From: an uncultured Bacteroidia bacterium
GTDB taxonomy: Bacteria > Bacteroidota > Bacteroidia > Bacteroidales > UBA932
DNA: 64,000 bases
Direction: 5' to 3'
Assembly (NCBI GenBank): GCA_902792815.1
Contig: CADBAY010000015.1
Span: 26,092 to 90,091, forward strand
Below, in pieces: positions 43,687-53,306 of this stretch. The notes under the pieces are model-generated. The model was not told where the DNA came from, made no database searches, and saw only the letters and a list, made by a program, of their open reading frames with translations. Each line of letters starts with the position of its first letter. Within the stretch, counting starts at the first letter, position 1. Position numbers and translations under genes: made by a program.

Positions 43687-44481
43687 TCAATATTTTTCTT
43701 TCGCTTTTGTGTACAGTCTCTCGAGCTCCTTGCGCCTGTCGGTATCGGGGTACTCGCCGATGTAGTTGAAATAGTCGTCATAGAATACCAGGAAGCGCTC
43801 TTTCTGCTTTGATGGCACGCTCAGGCTGGCATACTTGTATGACGCCATGGCGGTGTAGTACAGGATGTCCTCGCGGTAGCGGTTGTCGGCATCGTCCTTG
43901 AGGACGTTGCGCAGCGCTACCCTGGCCGCCAGGTAATCTTCCATCTTATAATATAGGTAGGCGTTTTCGTAGGCCTTGCGGTCGAGCCTCTCATTAAGAT
44001 TGTCAAGCATCTGGTAGCATACGTTGCGATACTCGGTGCCGGGATTGGTCATCAGATACTCGCTGATGGCGGTTATAGTCTTGTATGTTGGAGTCTGGTC
44101 CAGTTCGTAGCGGTAGGTGCCCCTGTAAAGGCAGTCGAGATGAAGGAATGCCGCCGACTCGGCGAAGGGGCTCCTGGGGAAGTTGTTGATGAAGCGCTCG
44201 AAATTGGTCTCGGCGGTCATGTAGTCCTTGGCCCTGTAGTTGCTCAGGCCCCAGTAGTACTGGACCGTATCGTCCCTGCTGGTACCGTTGGTAATGATGG
44301 ACAGAGACTCGAACAACTGGCTGGCCTTGGTGAACTTGCCTTGGTTGAAATAATCGAACGCGGCGGCATACTTGGCCTCGGTGTCATTGCCCTCGAGCAA
44401 GATTTCGTACTGGCTCTTGCAGGAAGACAGGCACAGGACAAGTGCGAGCGCTGCGGTGAATATGCGGCGTAATGATTTCAT
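43687..44481 (-). CDS. bamD: Outer-membrane assembly lipoprotein BamD
   Basis: 264 residues. Lipobox LCLSSC (Cys21) after the signal peptide, then tetratricopeptide-like repeats (KYAAAFDYFNQGKFTKASQLFESL, NYRAKDYMTAETNFERFINNFPRSPFAESAAFLHLDCL). It works with BamA, encoded at 50702-53296, to fold outer-membrane proteins. Overlaps the trxB stop by 4 nt. Confidence 0.92.
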   Translation of the reverse strand: MKSLRRIFTAALALVLCLSSCKSQYEILLEGNDTEAKYAAAFDYFNQGKFTKASQLFESLSIITNGTSRDDTVQYYWGLSNYRAKDYMTAETNFERFINNFPRSPFAESAAFLHLDCLYRGTYRYELDQTPTYKTITAISEYLMTNPGTEYRNVCYQMLDNLNERLDRKAYENAYLYYKMEDYLAARVALRNVLKDDADNRYREDILYYTAMASYKYASLSVPSKQKERFLVFYDDYFNYIGEYPDTDRRKELERLYTKAKEKY

Positions 44482-45398
44482 CGTTTCAAGAATTTTTCGG
44501 CGTCCAGGGCGGCGCGGCAGCCAGATGCTGCGGCGGTTATGGCCTGGCGGTAATGCGGATCCTGAACATCTCCGGCGGCAAAGACACCCTCGACGTTGGT
44601 GCGGCTGCCGGGAGCCTCGGTGATTATGTATCCGGCCTCGTCGGTCTTGACCCAGGGGGCGAAGAGCTCCGACTGCGGATGATGCCCTATGGCCAGGAAG
44701 AAACCGTCGACGGCAATGTCGAACACCTCGCCGTCTTTACGCTCCAGGCGGGCTCCGGTCACACCGGAAGAGTCACCGAGCACCTCGCGGGTATTGCAGT
44801 TCCAAAGAATCTCGATATTGGGAGTGGATGCCACTCTCTCCTGCATTGCTGCCGAAGCGCGCAGGACGTCGCGGCGCACTATCATATATACTTTATTGCA
44901 GAGGCCGGCCAGATAAGTGGCCTCTTCGCACGCGGTGTCGCCTCCGCCCACCACGGCCACATCTTTACGGCGGTAGAAGAATCCGTCGCAGGTGGCGCAG
45001 GCCGATACGCCCAGGCCCCTGAATTTCTGTTCGGAGGGAAGCCCGAGGTATTTGGCTGTGGCGCCGGTCGCAATGATGAGCGCCTCGGCTTCTATCTCGG
45101 TGCTGCCGTCGATGGTGAGCTTGAAAGGCCGCTGAGACAGATCGACTGCGCTTACCGCGCCGCTGCGCACGTCGGCTCCAAGGCGCACCGCCTGGCTGCG
45201 GATATCGGCCATAAGTGCGTTGGCGTTAACTCCGTTAGGGAATCCGGGGAAATTCTCCACGACCGTAGTGGTGGTAAGCTGCCCTCCGGGTTCGAGACCT
45301 TCGTAAAGGACCGGGTTCAGAGCTGCGCGGGCGGCATAGATTGCTGCAGTGTAACCTGCGGGGCCGCCTCCTATGATGAGGCATTTAACTTTTTCCAT
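44478..45398 (-). CDS. trxB: Thioredoxin-disulfide reductase
   Basis: 306 residues. FAD-binding IIGGGPAGYTAAIYAARA (about 7-24), redox pair CATC in GVSACATCDGFFYR (about 133-146), NADPH-binding VVGGGDTACEEA and the C-terminal EGVFAAGDVQDPHYRQAITAAASGCRAA. It reduces thioredoxin with NADPH. Start at 45398 (MEKVKCLIIGGG); the longer frame is the upstream gene read out of frame. Confidence 0.96.
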   Translation of the reverse strand: MEKVKCLIIGGGPAGYTAAIYAARAALNPVLYEGLEPGGQLTTTTVVENFPGFPNGVNANALMADIRSQAVRLGADVRSGAVSAVDLSQRPFKLTIDGSTEIEAEALIIATGATAKYLGLPSEQKFRGLGVSACATCDGFFYRRKDVAVVGGGDTACEEATYLAGLCNKVYMIVRRDVLRASAAMQERVASTPNIEILWNCNTREVLGDSSGVTGARLERKDGEVFDIAVDGFFLAIGHHPQSELFAPWVKTDEAGYIITEAPGSRTNVEGVFAAGDVQDPHYRQAITAAASGCRAALDAEKFLKR

Positions 45399-45399
45399 T

Positions 45400-46608
45400 C
45401 TAACGAATAAGGGTGATAGTGTTGTTGGCGTTGTAAAGCAGGCGGCGGACGGCGGTGTTGTTCTTTCCGCTCTCGTCGAACTTGAAATCCGTCTGCAGGC
45501 CGTTCCAAGTGGTGGAGGCAAGTGTCTCGGTGGTAAACTCCCCGTCCTTTTCGAGCAGGGTACCGAAGTAGTTCATTAGGTCGTATCCCTGATAGACCCA
45601 CTGGCCGGGCTCTCCCTTGAACAGGCTCTTGTACTGCTGGGCGAAGCGTTTTACCTTGGCGTCGGCGGGATTGGCATAATAAGTGGCTGCGATATGGGCC
45701 GATGCGGCATGGAGGCTTTCTACCTCGAGGTCGCTCAGCGAGCGGATGCGTGAGGTGCTGTAAACGGCGTTGCGGGTGCCCTTCAAGTTCATGAGCGCGA
45801 TTTCGCGTACGGCTGCACTGCAGAAATCATCTTTCTCGGAGGATATCACAAAGCGGCAAGTGCCTTTGACCTTCCCCTCATACGCCGATGGGGTAGATGA
45901 AATGTTGTAAGGAATGCCGGCCTCCGAGAGCTTGAGGGCAAGGCGCTTGGTCATTTCTCCGTCGCTCTCGTCAGCGCTCTGCAGCAGTACCACGGTGTCG
46001 CCTCCGCGTTTGTCGGAAGCTATCCAGCGCACCAGTTCGTCAACCTGGGCCTCCCAGCCAGAGGGCGCCTGCACAACGTTTTGGGTGCCGGTGAGCGATG
46101 CCACCTTGGGATCAAGGGGAGATACGATAAGCTTGCCTCGCGCACGTGGCAGCAGACGCTGGACGTCGTCGAAATTGACCGGGCCGATGATAAGGTCGCT
46201 CTGTTCGAGTTCGCTAATGCTGGGCATGCCCACCGTGGAGTCGTAAACCGACAGTTCGATAGGTTTCTCTCCCTCGGACAGGCTGTTTGCCGCCATAAGT
46301 ACTCCGCTGTAGAAATCCAGGAAATTGCTGTTTGGTGTACCGGTGCTCTTGAGAGGCAGGATCAGCGACACCCTCGCGGCGTGCACAGCCTCCACAGCCT
46401 CCACTTCTTCCTCCTCTTCAAATTCAAAGTCGATTGCAGCTTCTTTTTTTTGACTCTCATCTCTCAGGGGGACGAAAGCATTGTCGGAGGTCTTGACCCC
46501 GGAGCTGTCTTTGGCGTGACGCCCGCCCGGGAACAGATACCATTGAGCCGAGGCTCCCACGGGCAGAAGGAGCAAAAACACCAGAGAGGAAAGCAGATAT
46601 CGTTTCAT
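45400..46608 (-). CDS. Secreted protein with a periplasmic-binding-protein type 1 fold
   Basis: 402 residues. Signal peptide MKRYLLSSLVFLLLLPVGASA, an acidic stretch (FEFEEEEEVEAVEAV, about 61-76), then a receptor-type periplasmic-binding-like domain (VSLILPLKSTGTPNSNFLDFYSGVLMAANSL, LEQSDLIIGPVNFDDVQRLLP). Bacteroidota relatives often add LysM repeats; none is visible here. Similarity of layout to LpoA/LppC-type proteins suggests an envelope role, but no ligand or partner is known. It is 1 nt upstream of trxB and overlaps the glycosyltransferase gene by 4 nt. Confidence 0.75.
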   Translation of the reverse strand: MKRYLLSSLVFLLLLPVGASAQWYLFPGGRHAKDSSGVKTSDNAFVPLRDESQKKEAAIDFEFEEEEEVEAVEAVHAARVSLILPLKSTGTPNSNFLDFYSGVLMAANSLSEGEKPIELSVYDSTVGMPSISELEQSDLIIGPVNFDDVQRLLPRARGKLIVSPLDPKVASLTGTQNVVQAPSGWEAQVDELVRWIASDKRGGDTVVLLQSADESDGEMTKRLALKLSEAGIPYNISSTPSAYEGKVKGTCRFVISSEKDDFCSAAVREIALMNLKGTRNAVYSTSRIRSLSDLEVESLHAASAHIAATYYANPADAKVKRFAQQYKSLFKGEPGQWVYQGYDLMNYFGTLLEKDGEFTTETLASTTWNGLQTDFKFDESGKNNTAVRRLLYNANNTITLIR

Positions 46609-47720
46609 AATGATTCGCTAAACTGAAGCAGTTCCTTGCAGAATCCGGACCAAGACAGACGGCGCTGCTCCTGGCGGATATGTTCGATGCAGTCTTCCCG
46701 CAGGGCGGGCTGGCTGAAAAAACGTAGAATACCATCCCTGACCGCCTCCGGAGCTGGGCTGTCCACCACTATTCCGGTGCCGCGTCCTTCGACTGTAGCG
46801 CGAAGCGATCCGGTGTCGGTGACGATCATCGGCACCTCGAAGTTCAGTGCAAGGGCGTTGACGCCGCTTTGCGTCGCGCTCCTGTAGGGGAGTACTGCGG
46901 CGTCGGCTGCCGAGAAAAACCACTTGACTTCGGAGTCGGGGATGTAGTTGTTGAACAGGAATATCCTGTCGCGTGCGGGGCTGCTGTCAATGGCGCTGCG
47001 GTACTCGCTGAAATCGCCGTAAGGCTCTCCGGCTATGATGAGATTGTAGTCGGATGGAAGGGAACCGAAAGCGTCGATAAGGATATCCAGCCCTTTGTAG
47101 TGGCGTATAAGCCCGAAAAACAGAAGATTATGCCCTTTGCCCGGAAGCCCCAGGCGCTTTTCGGCCTCGGTCCTGTCGACCCTGCTCCCGAAGTGGGTGT
47201 AGAGCGGGTGGGGGAGAACCTTGCAAGGCATGGAGGGCTTGAGGGAATGCAGGTCGGCGGCCACTTCGTCGCTCATGCAGACGCATGCTTTGACGCCGCC
47301 AAGGAACCATTTGGTGAGCGGCTTGTCAAAGAAATGCTTCTCGTGAGGGATAATGTTGTCCGTTATGGCAAGTACCTTGCAGCCGGCTTTCCTGGCAACG
47401 CTGCCCAGCGAAGGAGCGAACCACGACATCCAGTAGCGTACTATCAGTAAGTCGGCGCCCCATTCGCGTATGGCCTTGGCGGCTTTTCCCCAGCTGAAGG
47501 GGTTGACGGTGCTCAGGACCGCTTGAGCGTCCACCTGCAAAGCACTGTCCTCCGGAGTGACGTACTGGGTCTTTCCGGGGAACAGGAAATCGGGATATTG
47601 AAGGGTAAAATTGAAAGCTTTGACCGTGCACTCCCTGCTCAGTCCGTCAAGAAGGCTTGCGTTGAACTGGGCTATTCCTCCTCTGAAAGGATAGAAAGTG
47701 GACAGGATGGCTATTTTCAA
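46605..47720 (-). CDS. Family 4-type glycosyltransferase (GT-B)
   Basis: 371 residues. N-terminal ILSTFYPFRGGIAQFNASLL and C-terminal LLFFGLIRHYKGLDILIDAFGSLP, PYRSATQSGVNALALNFEVPMIVTDTGSL form the GT-B retaining pattern with the usual donor-site block. Substrate unknown; no polysaccharide cluster surrounds it. It lies 4 nt after the lipid-anchored Skp-like gene. Confidence 0.88.
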   Translation of the reverse strand: MKIAILSTFYPFRGGIAQFNASLLDGLSRECTVKAFNFTLQYPDFLFPGKTQYVTPEDSALQVDAQAVLSTVNPFSWGKAAKAIREWGADLLIVRYWMSWFAPSLGSVARKAGCKVLAITDNIIPHEKHFFDKPLTKWFLGGVKACVCMSDEVAADLHSLKPSMPCKVLPHPLYTHFGSRVDRTEAEKRLGLPGKGHNLLFFGLIRHYKGLDILIDAFGSLPSDYNLIIAGEPYGDFSEYRSAIDSSPARDRIFLFNNYIPDSEVKWFFSAADAAVLPYRSATQSGVNALALNFEVPMIVTDTGSLRATVEGRGTGIVVDSPAPEAVRDGILRFFSQPALREDCIEHIRQEQRRLSWSGFCKELLQFSESL

Positions 47721-47724
47721 TTCC

Positions 47725-48342
47725 TTATTCTTTATTCTCGGCCTTGCTCTTTACATAAGCGGCGTTGAGGCCCTCGAGCACGGCGTCGGTGATGTCCAGC
47801 GACGGGTCGGCGGTTACCACGGGAGCGGGCATGATGTCACCCTGGGTGGTGAGGATCATGGCATAACCCTTCTCGGCGTTGAACTCGTCGATGAAAGTCT
47901 TGATGGCGTCGGCAATCTGGTTCATCATAACCTGCTGCTCCTCAGCTATCTCCTGCTGCTTCTGGGCTGCATACTGCTGGAAGCTGTTCTGCTGGTCCTG
48001 GAGCTTCTTGTACTGTACTTCGGCGACCGACTGGGTAAGGAGACCCTTGTTGATCTTATCCTGGAAAGCCTTGGTGTCTTTCTCGAGTTTGGAGCCCCTG
48101 CGGTTAACTTCCTGGTTGATGCTGTTGATTTTGGTTTCGGCCACGCTGCGGAGGTCGTTTGCCATATCGTACTCATTGAGTACCCTGTCGAGGTCGAAGT
48201 ACACTATCGAGCCGGCTACGGCCGTGGAGTCGGCGGCAGATTTGGTGTTGCCTCCGGGAGTGGTGTTGCAGCTGACTAATGCAGAAGAAATAAGGGCGGC
48301 TGCCCCTGCTGTGGCAATGATGCCGAGGATGATTTTTTTCAT
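47725..48342 (-). CDS. Skp/OmpH-family protein with a lipobox
   Basis: 205 residues. The signal segment ends ISSALVSC (Cys25), so the protein is probably a lipoprotein, unlike classic soluble Skp. Residues about 45-165 are the OmpH pattern (IVYFDLDRVLNEYDMANDLRS) with a long Gln/Lys coiled-coil arm, then AMILTTQGDIMPAPVVTADPSLDIT. It would chaperone outer-membrane proteins while tethered. A second, soluble Skp is encoded next to bamA at 53307-53870. Confidence 0.85.
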   Translation of the reverse strand: MKKIILGIIATAGAAALISSALVSCNTTPGGNTKSAADSTAVAGSIVYFDLDRVLNEYDMANDLRSVAETKINSINQEVNRRGSKLEKDTKAFQDKINKGLLTQSVAEVQYKKLQDQQNSFQQYAAQKQQEIAEEQQVMMNQIADAIKTFIDEFNAEKGYAMILTTQGDIMPAPVVTADPSLDITDAVLEGLNAAYVKSKAENKE

Positions 48343-48375
48343 TTTTATCGTTGTGTTTTCTTATGTTGCAAAATG

Positions 48376-48383
48376 CAAATTTA
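48376..48383 (-). promoter_or_regulatory. -7 promoter element of the lipid-anchored Skp gene
   Basis: TAAATTTG on the minus strand, in the gap just after the pdxJ stop, 33 nt before the ATG at 48342. Confidence 0.5.
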
Positions 48384-48384
48384 A

Positions 48385-49104
48385 CTATTTTTTCCGAATC
48401 TCTTCCAGATATGCTCCGATAGTACGTTCCAGACCCATATACAGCGCGTCGCAAATGATGGCGTGGCCTATCGAAACCTCATCGGTCCAGGGAATTGTAC
48501 GTATGAAATACGCCAGGTTATCAAGGTTGAGATCGTGCCCTGCGTTTAGGCCAAGGGAACACTCGCGCGCTGCGAGAGCGGCTTTAAGATACGGCTCCAC
48601 AGCTTTCTCGGGGCCGTTTTTGAACTCTTCGGCATAAGCGGCTGTGTAGAGCTCTACGCGGTCGGCTCCGCACAGGGCGGCTCCCCGCACCATGTCAGGG
48701 TCGGGACCGACAAAAATCGACACTCTGATGCCTTCTGCTTTGAACACACGGCACATTTCTGTAAGGAATTCGCGGTTGGCTACCGTGTTCCAGCCGGCAT
48801 TTGAGGTGAGGGCGTCGGGAGCGTCGGGAACCAGGGTAACCTGGTCGGGTTTAACCTTGCATACCAGGTCCCGGAATTCAGGGATGGGATTGCCCTCTAT
48901 GTTGAACTCGGTCTTGACCAGAGGCCTGATATCAAGTACGTCGGAGTAGCGTATATGACGTTGGTCGGGCCTGGGATGGACCGTTATGCCCTGGGCTCCG
49001 AAACGCTCGCAGTCAAGCGCCGCTTTGGTGACGTCGGGAAGGTTGCCTCCGCGGGCGTTGCGCAATGTGGCTATTTTGTTTATGTTTACACTTAGTCTTG
49101 TCAT
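48385..49104 (-). CDS. pdxJ: Pyridoxine 5'-phosphate synthase PdxJ
   Basis: Condenses 1-deoxyxylulose 5-phosphate with aminoacetone 3-phosphate in vitamin B6 synthesis. 239 residues: [17 protein letters not shown] (3-19), [16 protein letters not shown] (active-site His and Arg), [16 protein letters not shown], and [17 protein letters not shown]. Start at 49104 (MTRLSVNIN). Divergent from nadK with two facing promoters in the 64-nt gap. Confidence 0.96.
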   Translation of the reverse strand: MTRLSVNINKIATLRNARGGNLPDVTKAALDCERFGAQGITVHPRPDQRHIRYSDVLDIRPLVKTEFNIEGNPIPEFRDLVCKVKPDQVTLVPDAPDALTSNAGWNTVANREFLTEMCRVFKAEGIRVSIFVGPDPDMVRGAALCGADRVELYTAAYAEEFKNGPEKAVEPYLKAALAARECSLGLNAGHDLNLDNLAYFIRTIPWTDEVSIGHAIICDALYMGLERTIGAYLEEIRKK

Positions 49105-49110
49105 AGAGTG

Positions 49111-49118
49111 CAAAAATA
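49111..49118 (-). promoter_or_regulatory. -7 promoter element of pdxJ
   Basis: TATTTTTG on the minus strand, 6 nt before the pdxJ ATG; leader length near zero. Confidence 0.5.
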
Positions 49119-49151
49119 TAAATTTATATCCTAAAAGTAGAAATAAAGTAC

Positions 49152-49159
49152 TAAATTTG
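49152..49159 (+). promoter_or_regulatory. -7 promoter element of nadK
   Basis: TAAATTTG, 9 nt before the nadK ATG at 49169, leaving a leader of only a few nucleotides. Confidence 0.5.
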
Positions 49160-49168
49160 AAACCTGAT

Positions 49169-49981
49169 ATGATTTTCGCTTATTTTTTAAAGGACAAGAG
49201 TTTGGAACTTGATCCCCGGGTGCTCGGCCTTCTGGCCGACCTGGGTGCGCAAGGTTTTGATGTTTATCCGGTCCGGACCAAAGAAGATGTACGCGAGGGC
49301 ACCGAAATGCTGCTGAGCTTCGGTGGTGACGGTACTTTCCTGTCGGCTGCCGCTCTTGCCCTGGAGGCCTCTCTTCCCATACTCGGTGTTAATTTCGGAC
49401 GTCTCGGGTTCTTGTCGGAGAACAAGCCTGAGAGCGTTGCCGACGCTCTGGCCCGCAAAGATTATTCCATACAGCGCCGCGGTCTTGTCAAGGTCGTCGG
49501 CTTGTGCGGAGGTGACGGCCCTCAGTTGGCACTCAACGAGGTCAGCGTTCTGCGGGAAGGCGCCGCCATGCTCGGGGTTGATGTGGAAGTGGACTCCCTG
49601 CCCCTGCCTACATATTGGGCCGACGGGCTTCTGGTAGCCACCAGTTCCGGCTCTACCGCTTATTCGCTGAGCGCAGGCGGCCCTATCTGCCTTCCTGATT
49701 CCAGGGTGCTGATAATCACTCCAATAGCGCCTCACAACCTAAATGTGCGTCCGCTTGTGGTGCCAGACAGCTCGGAGATAAAAATAAGCTTCCGCTCCAG
49801 AGATTCGCTGGTGCGGCTTACTGCTGACAATCGTAATTACGACGTCCCTTCTTCGGCTTCCTTGTGCCTGAGCGCCGTTCCCGGTGCTCTGCAGGTGGTG
49901 GTTCTGGGAGGCTCCAACTTTATCGGGGCCCTCAAGGCCCGCCTTCTTTGGGGCGGGGACGTCAGAAATCAAAGTGAATAG
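49169..49981 (+). CDS. nadK: NAD kinase
   Basis: Phosphorylates NAD to NADP. 270 residues; the family motif [14 protein letters not shown] is at about 48-61, followed by [10 protein letters not shown] and the [15 protein letters not shown] block. The ATG at 49169 ([11 protein letters not shown]) fits the promoter at 49152; the longer open frame covers pdxJ on the other strand. It is 3 nt upstream of uppS. Confidence 0.96.
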   Translation: MIFAYFLKDKSLELDPRVLGLLADLGAQGFDVYPVRTKEDVREGTEMLLSFGGDGTFLSAAALALEASLPILGVNFGRLGFLSENKPESVADALARKDYSIQRRGLVKVVGLCGGDGPQLALNEVSVLREGAAMLGVDVEVDSLPLPTYWADGLLVATSSGSTAYSLSAGGPICLPDSRVLIITPIAPHNLNVRPLVVPDSSEIKISFRSRDSLVRLTADNRNYDVPSSASLCLSAVPGALQVVVLGGSNFIGALKARLLWGGDVRNQSE

Positions 49982-49984
49982 TAT

Positions 49985-50665
49985 ATGGATTCTCCCCAGG
50001 TAGTTCCCGTACACGTAAGTTTCATAATGGACGGTAACGGTCGTTGGGCCAAAGCGCGCGGGAAAGAGCGTATCTTCGGTCATTTTGAAGGTGTTGAAAG
50101 TGTAAGGGCTGTACTTGAGGCCAGCGTGGAATGGGGCATCAAGTATGTGTCGTTCTTTGCCTTTTCAGAGGAGAACTGGGGCCGTCCCCAGGAGGAAGTG
50201 CTTGGCCTGATGTCGCTTATGATGCGCTCTATGAAGAATGAGCTGCATTCATTCCTTTCCAACGGAATACGCTTCAGGGTACTTGGCAACCTTGACCGTC
50301 TGAGTGACGAGTTGCGCTCCGAGATCGCCCATATGGAGGCCGCAACCGCTTCCGGCGACAAGATGACCATGATTATCTTTATGAGCTACAGCGGTAAATG
50401 GGACATCCGCCAGGCTGCCCGCCGCATGGCGGAAGAGGGCGGGGAAGATATCGAAGAGTATCTGGTAACTGCCGGAGTCCCCGACCCCGACCTTCTCATA
50501 CGCACTTCGGGGGAGCAGCGTATCAGCAATTATATGCTCTGGCAGCTTGCCTACACGGAATTTGTGTTCACTCCCACACTTTGGCCTGATTTTAGAAAGG
50601 AACAGTATCTTGATGCGCTGCGGGAGTACGCTTCACGGGACAGACGTTTCGGAAAAGTCAAATAA
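49985..50665 (+). CDS. uppS: Undecaprenyl diphosphate synthase
   Basis: Makes the C55 lipid carrier for cell-wall and surface glycans. 226 residues with VSFIMDGNGRWAKARG (catalytic Asp16), FFAFSEENWGRPQEEV and DLLIRTSGEQRISNYMLWQLAYTEFVFT. The nadK-uppS-bamA-skp order is conserved in Bacteroidales and groups envelope assembly genes. Confidence 0.97.
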   Translation: MDSPQVVPVHVSFIMDGNGRWAKARGKERIFGHFEGVESVRAVLEASVEWGIKYVSFFAFSEENWGRPQEEVLGLMSLMMRSMKNELHSFLSNGIRFRVLGNLDRLSDELRSEIAHMEAATASGDKMTMIIFMSYSGKWDIRQAARRMAEEGGEDIEEYLVTAGVPDPDLLIRTSGEQRISNYMLWQLAYTEFVFTPTLWPDFRKEQYLDALREYASRDRRFGKVK

Positions 50666-50670
50666 TTCCG

Positions 50671-50678
50671 TATATTTG
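50671..50678 (+). promoter_or_regulatory. -7 promoter element of bamA
   Basis: TATATTTG, 23 nt before the bamA ATG at 50702, so bamA-skp can be transcribed apart from nadK-uppS. Confidence 0.6.
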
Positions 50679-50701
50679 CGCATTTATCGGAAAGAGAAGA
50701 G

Positions 50702-53296
50702 ATGAGAAACAAATATATTGTTGTCCTGATTTCGGTCCTGCTCTCCTGCTTGTCCCTCCGGGCGCAGGAAAGCAATGTGGAAATAGATTATAACCACCCC
50801 AAGAAGTATTTTGTGGGTGGCGTGTCGGTTGAGGGCAACAGCTATTTCAGCGCGCAGCAGATCATTCAGCTTACCGGCCTCCAGAAGGGCATGGAACTTA
50901 CCGTCCCCAGCGACGACGTGTCGGGAGTGGTACGCAGGCTTTGGCTGCAGCGCTATTTCGAAGACGTATCGCTGGTCATCGACCATTTGGGAGAAACCCC
51001 CGACTCGGCATATTTCAAAATAATTATCAAGGAGCGGCCCAGGGTCTCGCGCTGGTCGTTCTCCGGCATCAAGAGCGGTGACAAGAAAGAGCTTCAGGAG
51101 CGCCTGAACCTGCGCAGGGGCGGCGAATTCTCCGAGTATGTCGAAAAGACGTCATCCGACATTATCAAGCGTTATTATGCCGAAAAGGGCTTCCTTAACG
51201 CTACCGTCACGGCAGAAACGCAGAAAGACACTATCGTCAAGAACGCCATCCGCGTGAATTTCAACATCGACCGCGGAGAAAAAGTGCGCATCAAGGACAT
51301 AAACTTCATAGGCAACGAGCACGTGAAAGACTTCAAGCTCGCCCGCGCCATGAAGAAGACCAAGTCAAACAAGATTTACAACTTCTTCAACAGCAAGAAG
51401 TTCAACGAGAAGGAATACATCAACGACAAGAAAGCCGTGCTCTCTGCCTTCAACGAGGCCGGCTACAGGGACGCCCGCCTGGTGCGCGATTCGGTATATT
51501 ACATCGAGCCCAAGCGCCTCGGCATCGACCTGGTATTCGAAGAGGGTGACAAGTACTACTTCCGTGACATCACCTGGACCGGTAACTCCGTTTACCCCTC
51601 CGAGGTCCTCAATCAGGTGCTGCAGGTCCAGAAGGGCGATGTTTACGACGTAGTTTCGATGGAAAAGCGCCTCAAGGGCGGCGGCAAGCAGACGGAGATG
51701 GACGTCTCCAAACTTTACCGCGACAACGGATACCTGTTCTTCAACATCACTCCCGTCGAGACCAACATCCAGAACGACTCGGTGGATGTGGAACTGCGTA
51801 TATCCGAAGGCAAGCAGGCAACTCTCAACAACATCATCATCAACGGTAACGACCTTACCAACGAAAAGGTGGTGCGCCGCCAGGTCTTCACCCGTCCGGG
51901 CTATCTGTTCAGGCAGTCCGATTTCGAGCGCTCCATAAGGGAAATCGCTTCCCTTGGCCAGTTCGATCCGGAAGCCATATCCGACCCTGCCAAGGGATGG
52001 TCCATCATACCCAATCAGCTCAACAACACGGTTGACATTGTCTACAACGTCACCGAGAAGCCTTCCAGCCAGCTTGAACTTTCCGGCGGTTGGGGTGCAG
52101 GCACCTTCGTGGCCACCGTGGGCGTGAGCTTCAACAACTTCTCTACCAGCCGATTCTTCGACAAGAGCGCCTGGAGGCCCGTTCCGCTCGGAGACGCACA
52201 GAGCCTTGCGTTCCGTTTCCAGACCAACGGAAAATACTATACCGCCCTGACCGCCAGCTTCGTAGAGCCCTGGCTCTTCGGCAAGAAGCCTACCTCGCTC
52301 AACCTGTCGGGCTATTATACGCGCTACACCAATTCCAACCTCTGGCTCGGCATTCTTGACAACAGCCGCCAGATGGAGGTATTCGGCGTGTCGGCGTCGC
52401 TGGGTAACCGCCTCAAGTGGCCTGACAATTACTTCGTGCTTTACAACGGACTCAGCTGGCAGACCTACAGGCTCAAGAACTGGGACGGAGGATACTTTAT
52501 CTTCGACAACGGTATTTCGCATAATATCAGCTATACCATCAACTTGATGCGTAACTCCACCGACCAGCAGATCTATCCCCGTACGGGATCGGACTTCTCG
52601 CTGTCGCTGTCGCTCACGCCTCCTTTCTCGCTGTTCCGCAACTACGACCTTGACCCTAAGGGGAACAAGATTACCGAGCGTGACGGCAAGCCCATCGGCT
52701 GGAGGGACGTGCAGTACAACAACTGGTCGGTCGCGGACCGCTACAAGTGGATCGAGTATCATAAATGGAAATTCTCGGCCGCTACATATACCAAGCTCAT
52801 CGGAGACCTGGTGCTCATGACCAGGGCGCAGTTCGGCTATCTTGGTTTCTACAACCGTAACTGGGGATACTCTCCGTTCGAGGGATTCGTTGTGGGCGGC
52901 GACGGAATGTCCGGCTATTATTCGTACGGTACGGAGGTCATTGCCATGCGTGGTTACACCAACGGCAGCTTGACTCCTAACCTTCCTACCCAATACAACT
53001 CCAACCGTACCGCCTATGCGGGCAATGTTTACGACAAGTTCACCGTGGAGTTGCGTTATCCTGTAATCCTGCAGCCGTCTTCGACCATTTTCGTGCTGGG
53101 CTTCCTGGAAGGAGGCAACTGCTGGAGCGATATCAAGGACTTCAATCCTTTCCAAATCAAGCGCAGTGCCGGTGTGGGCGTGCGTATCTTCCTGCCGATG
53201 ATCGGTTTGCTGGGTGTTGACTGGGGCTACGGTTTCGATGCCAACGACAGCACCGGCGGCAGTCAATTCCATTTTGTTATCGGACAACAATTTTAA
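50702..53296 (+). CDS. bamA: Outer-membrane protein assembly factor BamA
   Basis: 864 residues. Signal peptide MRNKYIVVLISVLLSCLSLRAQ, five POTRA domains over about 35-440 (GGVSVEGNSYFSAQQIIQLTGL first), then the 16-strand barrel. MRGYTNGSLTPN near 760 is the conserved (V/M)RGY loop. The protein ends in Phe (FHFVIGQQF), the beta-signal. It inserts outer-membrane proteins with BamD. Skp follows 10 nt downstream. Confidence 0.97.
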   Translation: MRNKYIVVLISVLLSCLSLRAQESNVEIDYNHPKKYFVGGVSVEGNSYFSAQQIIQLTGLQKGMELTVPSDDVSGVVRRLWLQRYFEDVSLVIDHLGETPDSAYFKIIIKERPRVSRWSFSGIKSGDKKELQERLNLRRGGEFSEYVEKTSSDIIKRYYAEKGFLNATVTAETQKDTIVKNAIRVNFNIDRGEKVRIKDINFIGNEHVKDFKLARAMKKTKSNKIYNFFNSKKFNEKEYINDKKAVLSAFNEAGYRDARLVRDSVYYIEPKRLGIDLVFEEGDKYYFRDITWTGNSVYPSEVLNQVLQVQKGDVYDVVSMEKRLKGGGKQTEMDVSKLYRDNGYLFFNITPVETNIQNDSVDVELRISEGKQATLNNIIINGNDLTNEKVVRRQVFTRPGYLFRQSDFERSIREIASLGQFDPEAISDPAKGWSIIPNQLNNTVDIVYNVTEKPSSQLELSGGWGAGTFVATVGVSFNNFSTSRFFDKSAWRPVPLGDAQSLAFRFQTNGKYYTALTASFVEPWLFGKKPTSLNLSGYYTRYTNSNLWLGILDNSRQMEVFGVSASLGNRLKWPDNYFVLYNGLSWQTYRLKNWDGGYFIFDNGISHNISYTINLMRNSTDQQIYPRTGSDFSLSLSLTPPFSLFRNYDLDPKGNKITERDGKPIGWRDVQYNNWSVADRYKWIEYHKWKFSAATYTKLIGDLVLMTRAQFGYLGFYNRNWGYSPFEGFVVGGDGMSGYYSYGTEVIAMRGYTNGSLTPNLPTQYNSNRTAYAGNVYDKFTVELRYPVILQPSSTIFVLGFLEGGNCWSDIKDFNPFQIKRSAGVGVRIFLPMIGLLGVDWGYGFDANDSTGGSQFHFVIGQQF

Positions 53297-53306
53297 ATTA
53301 TTTGAT

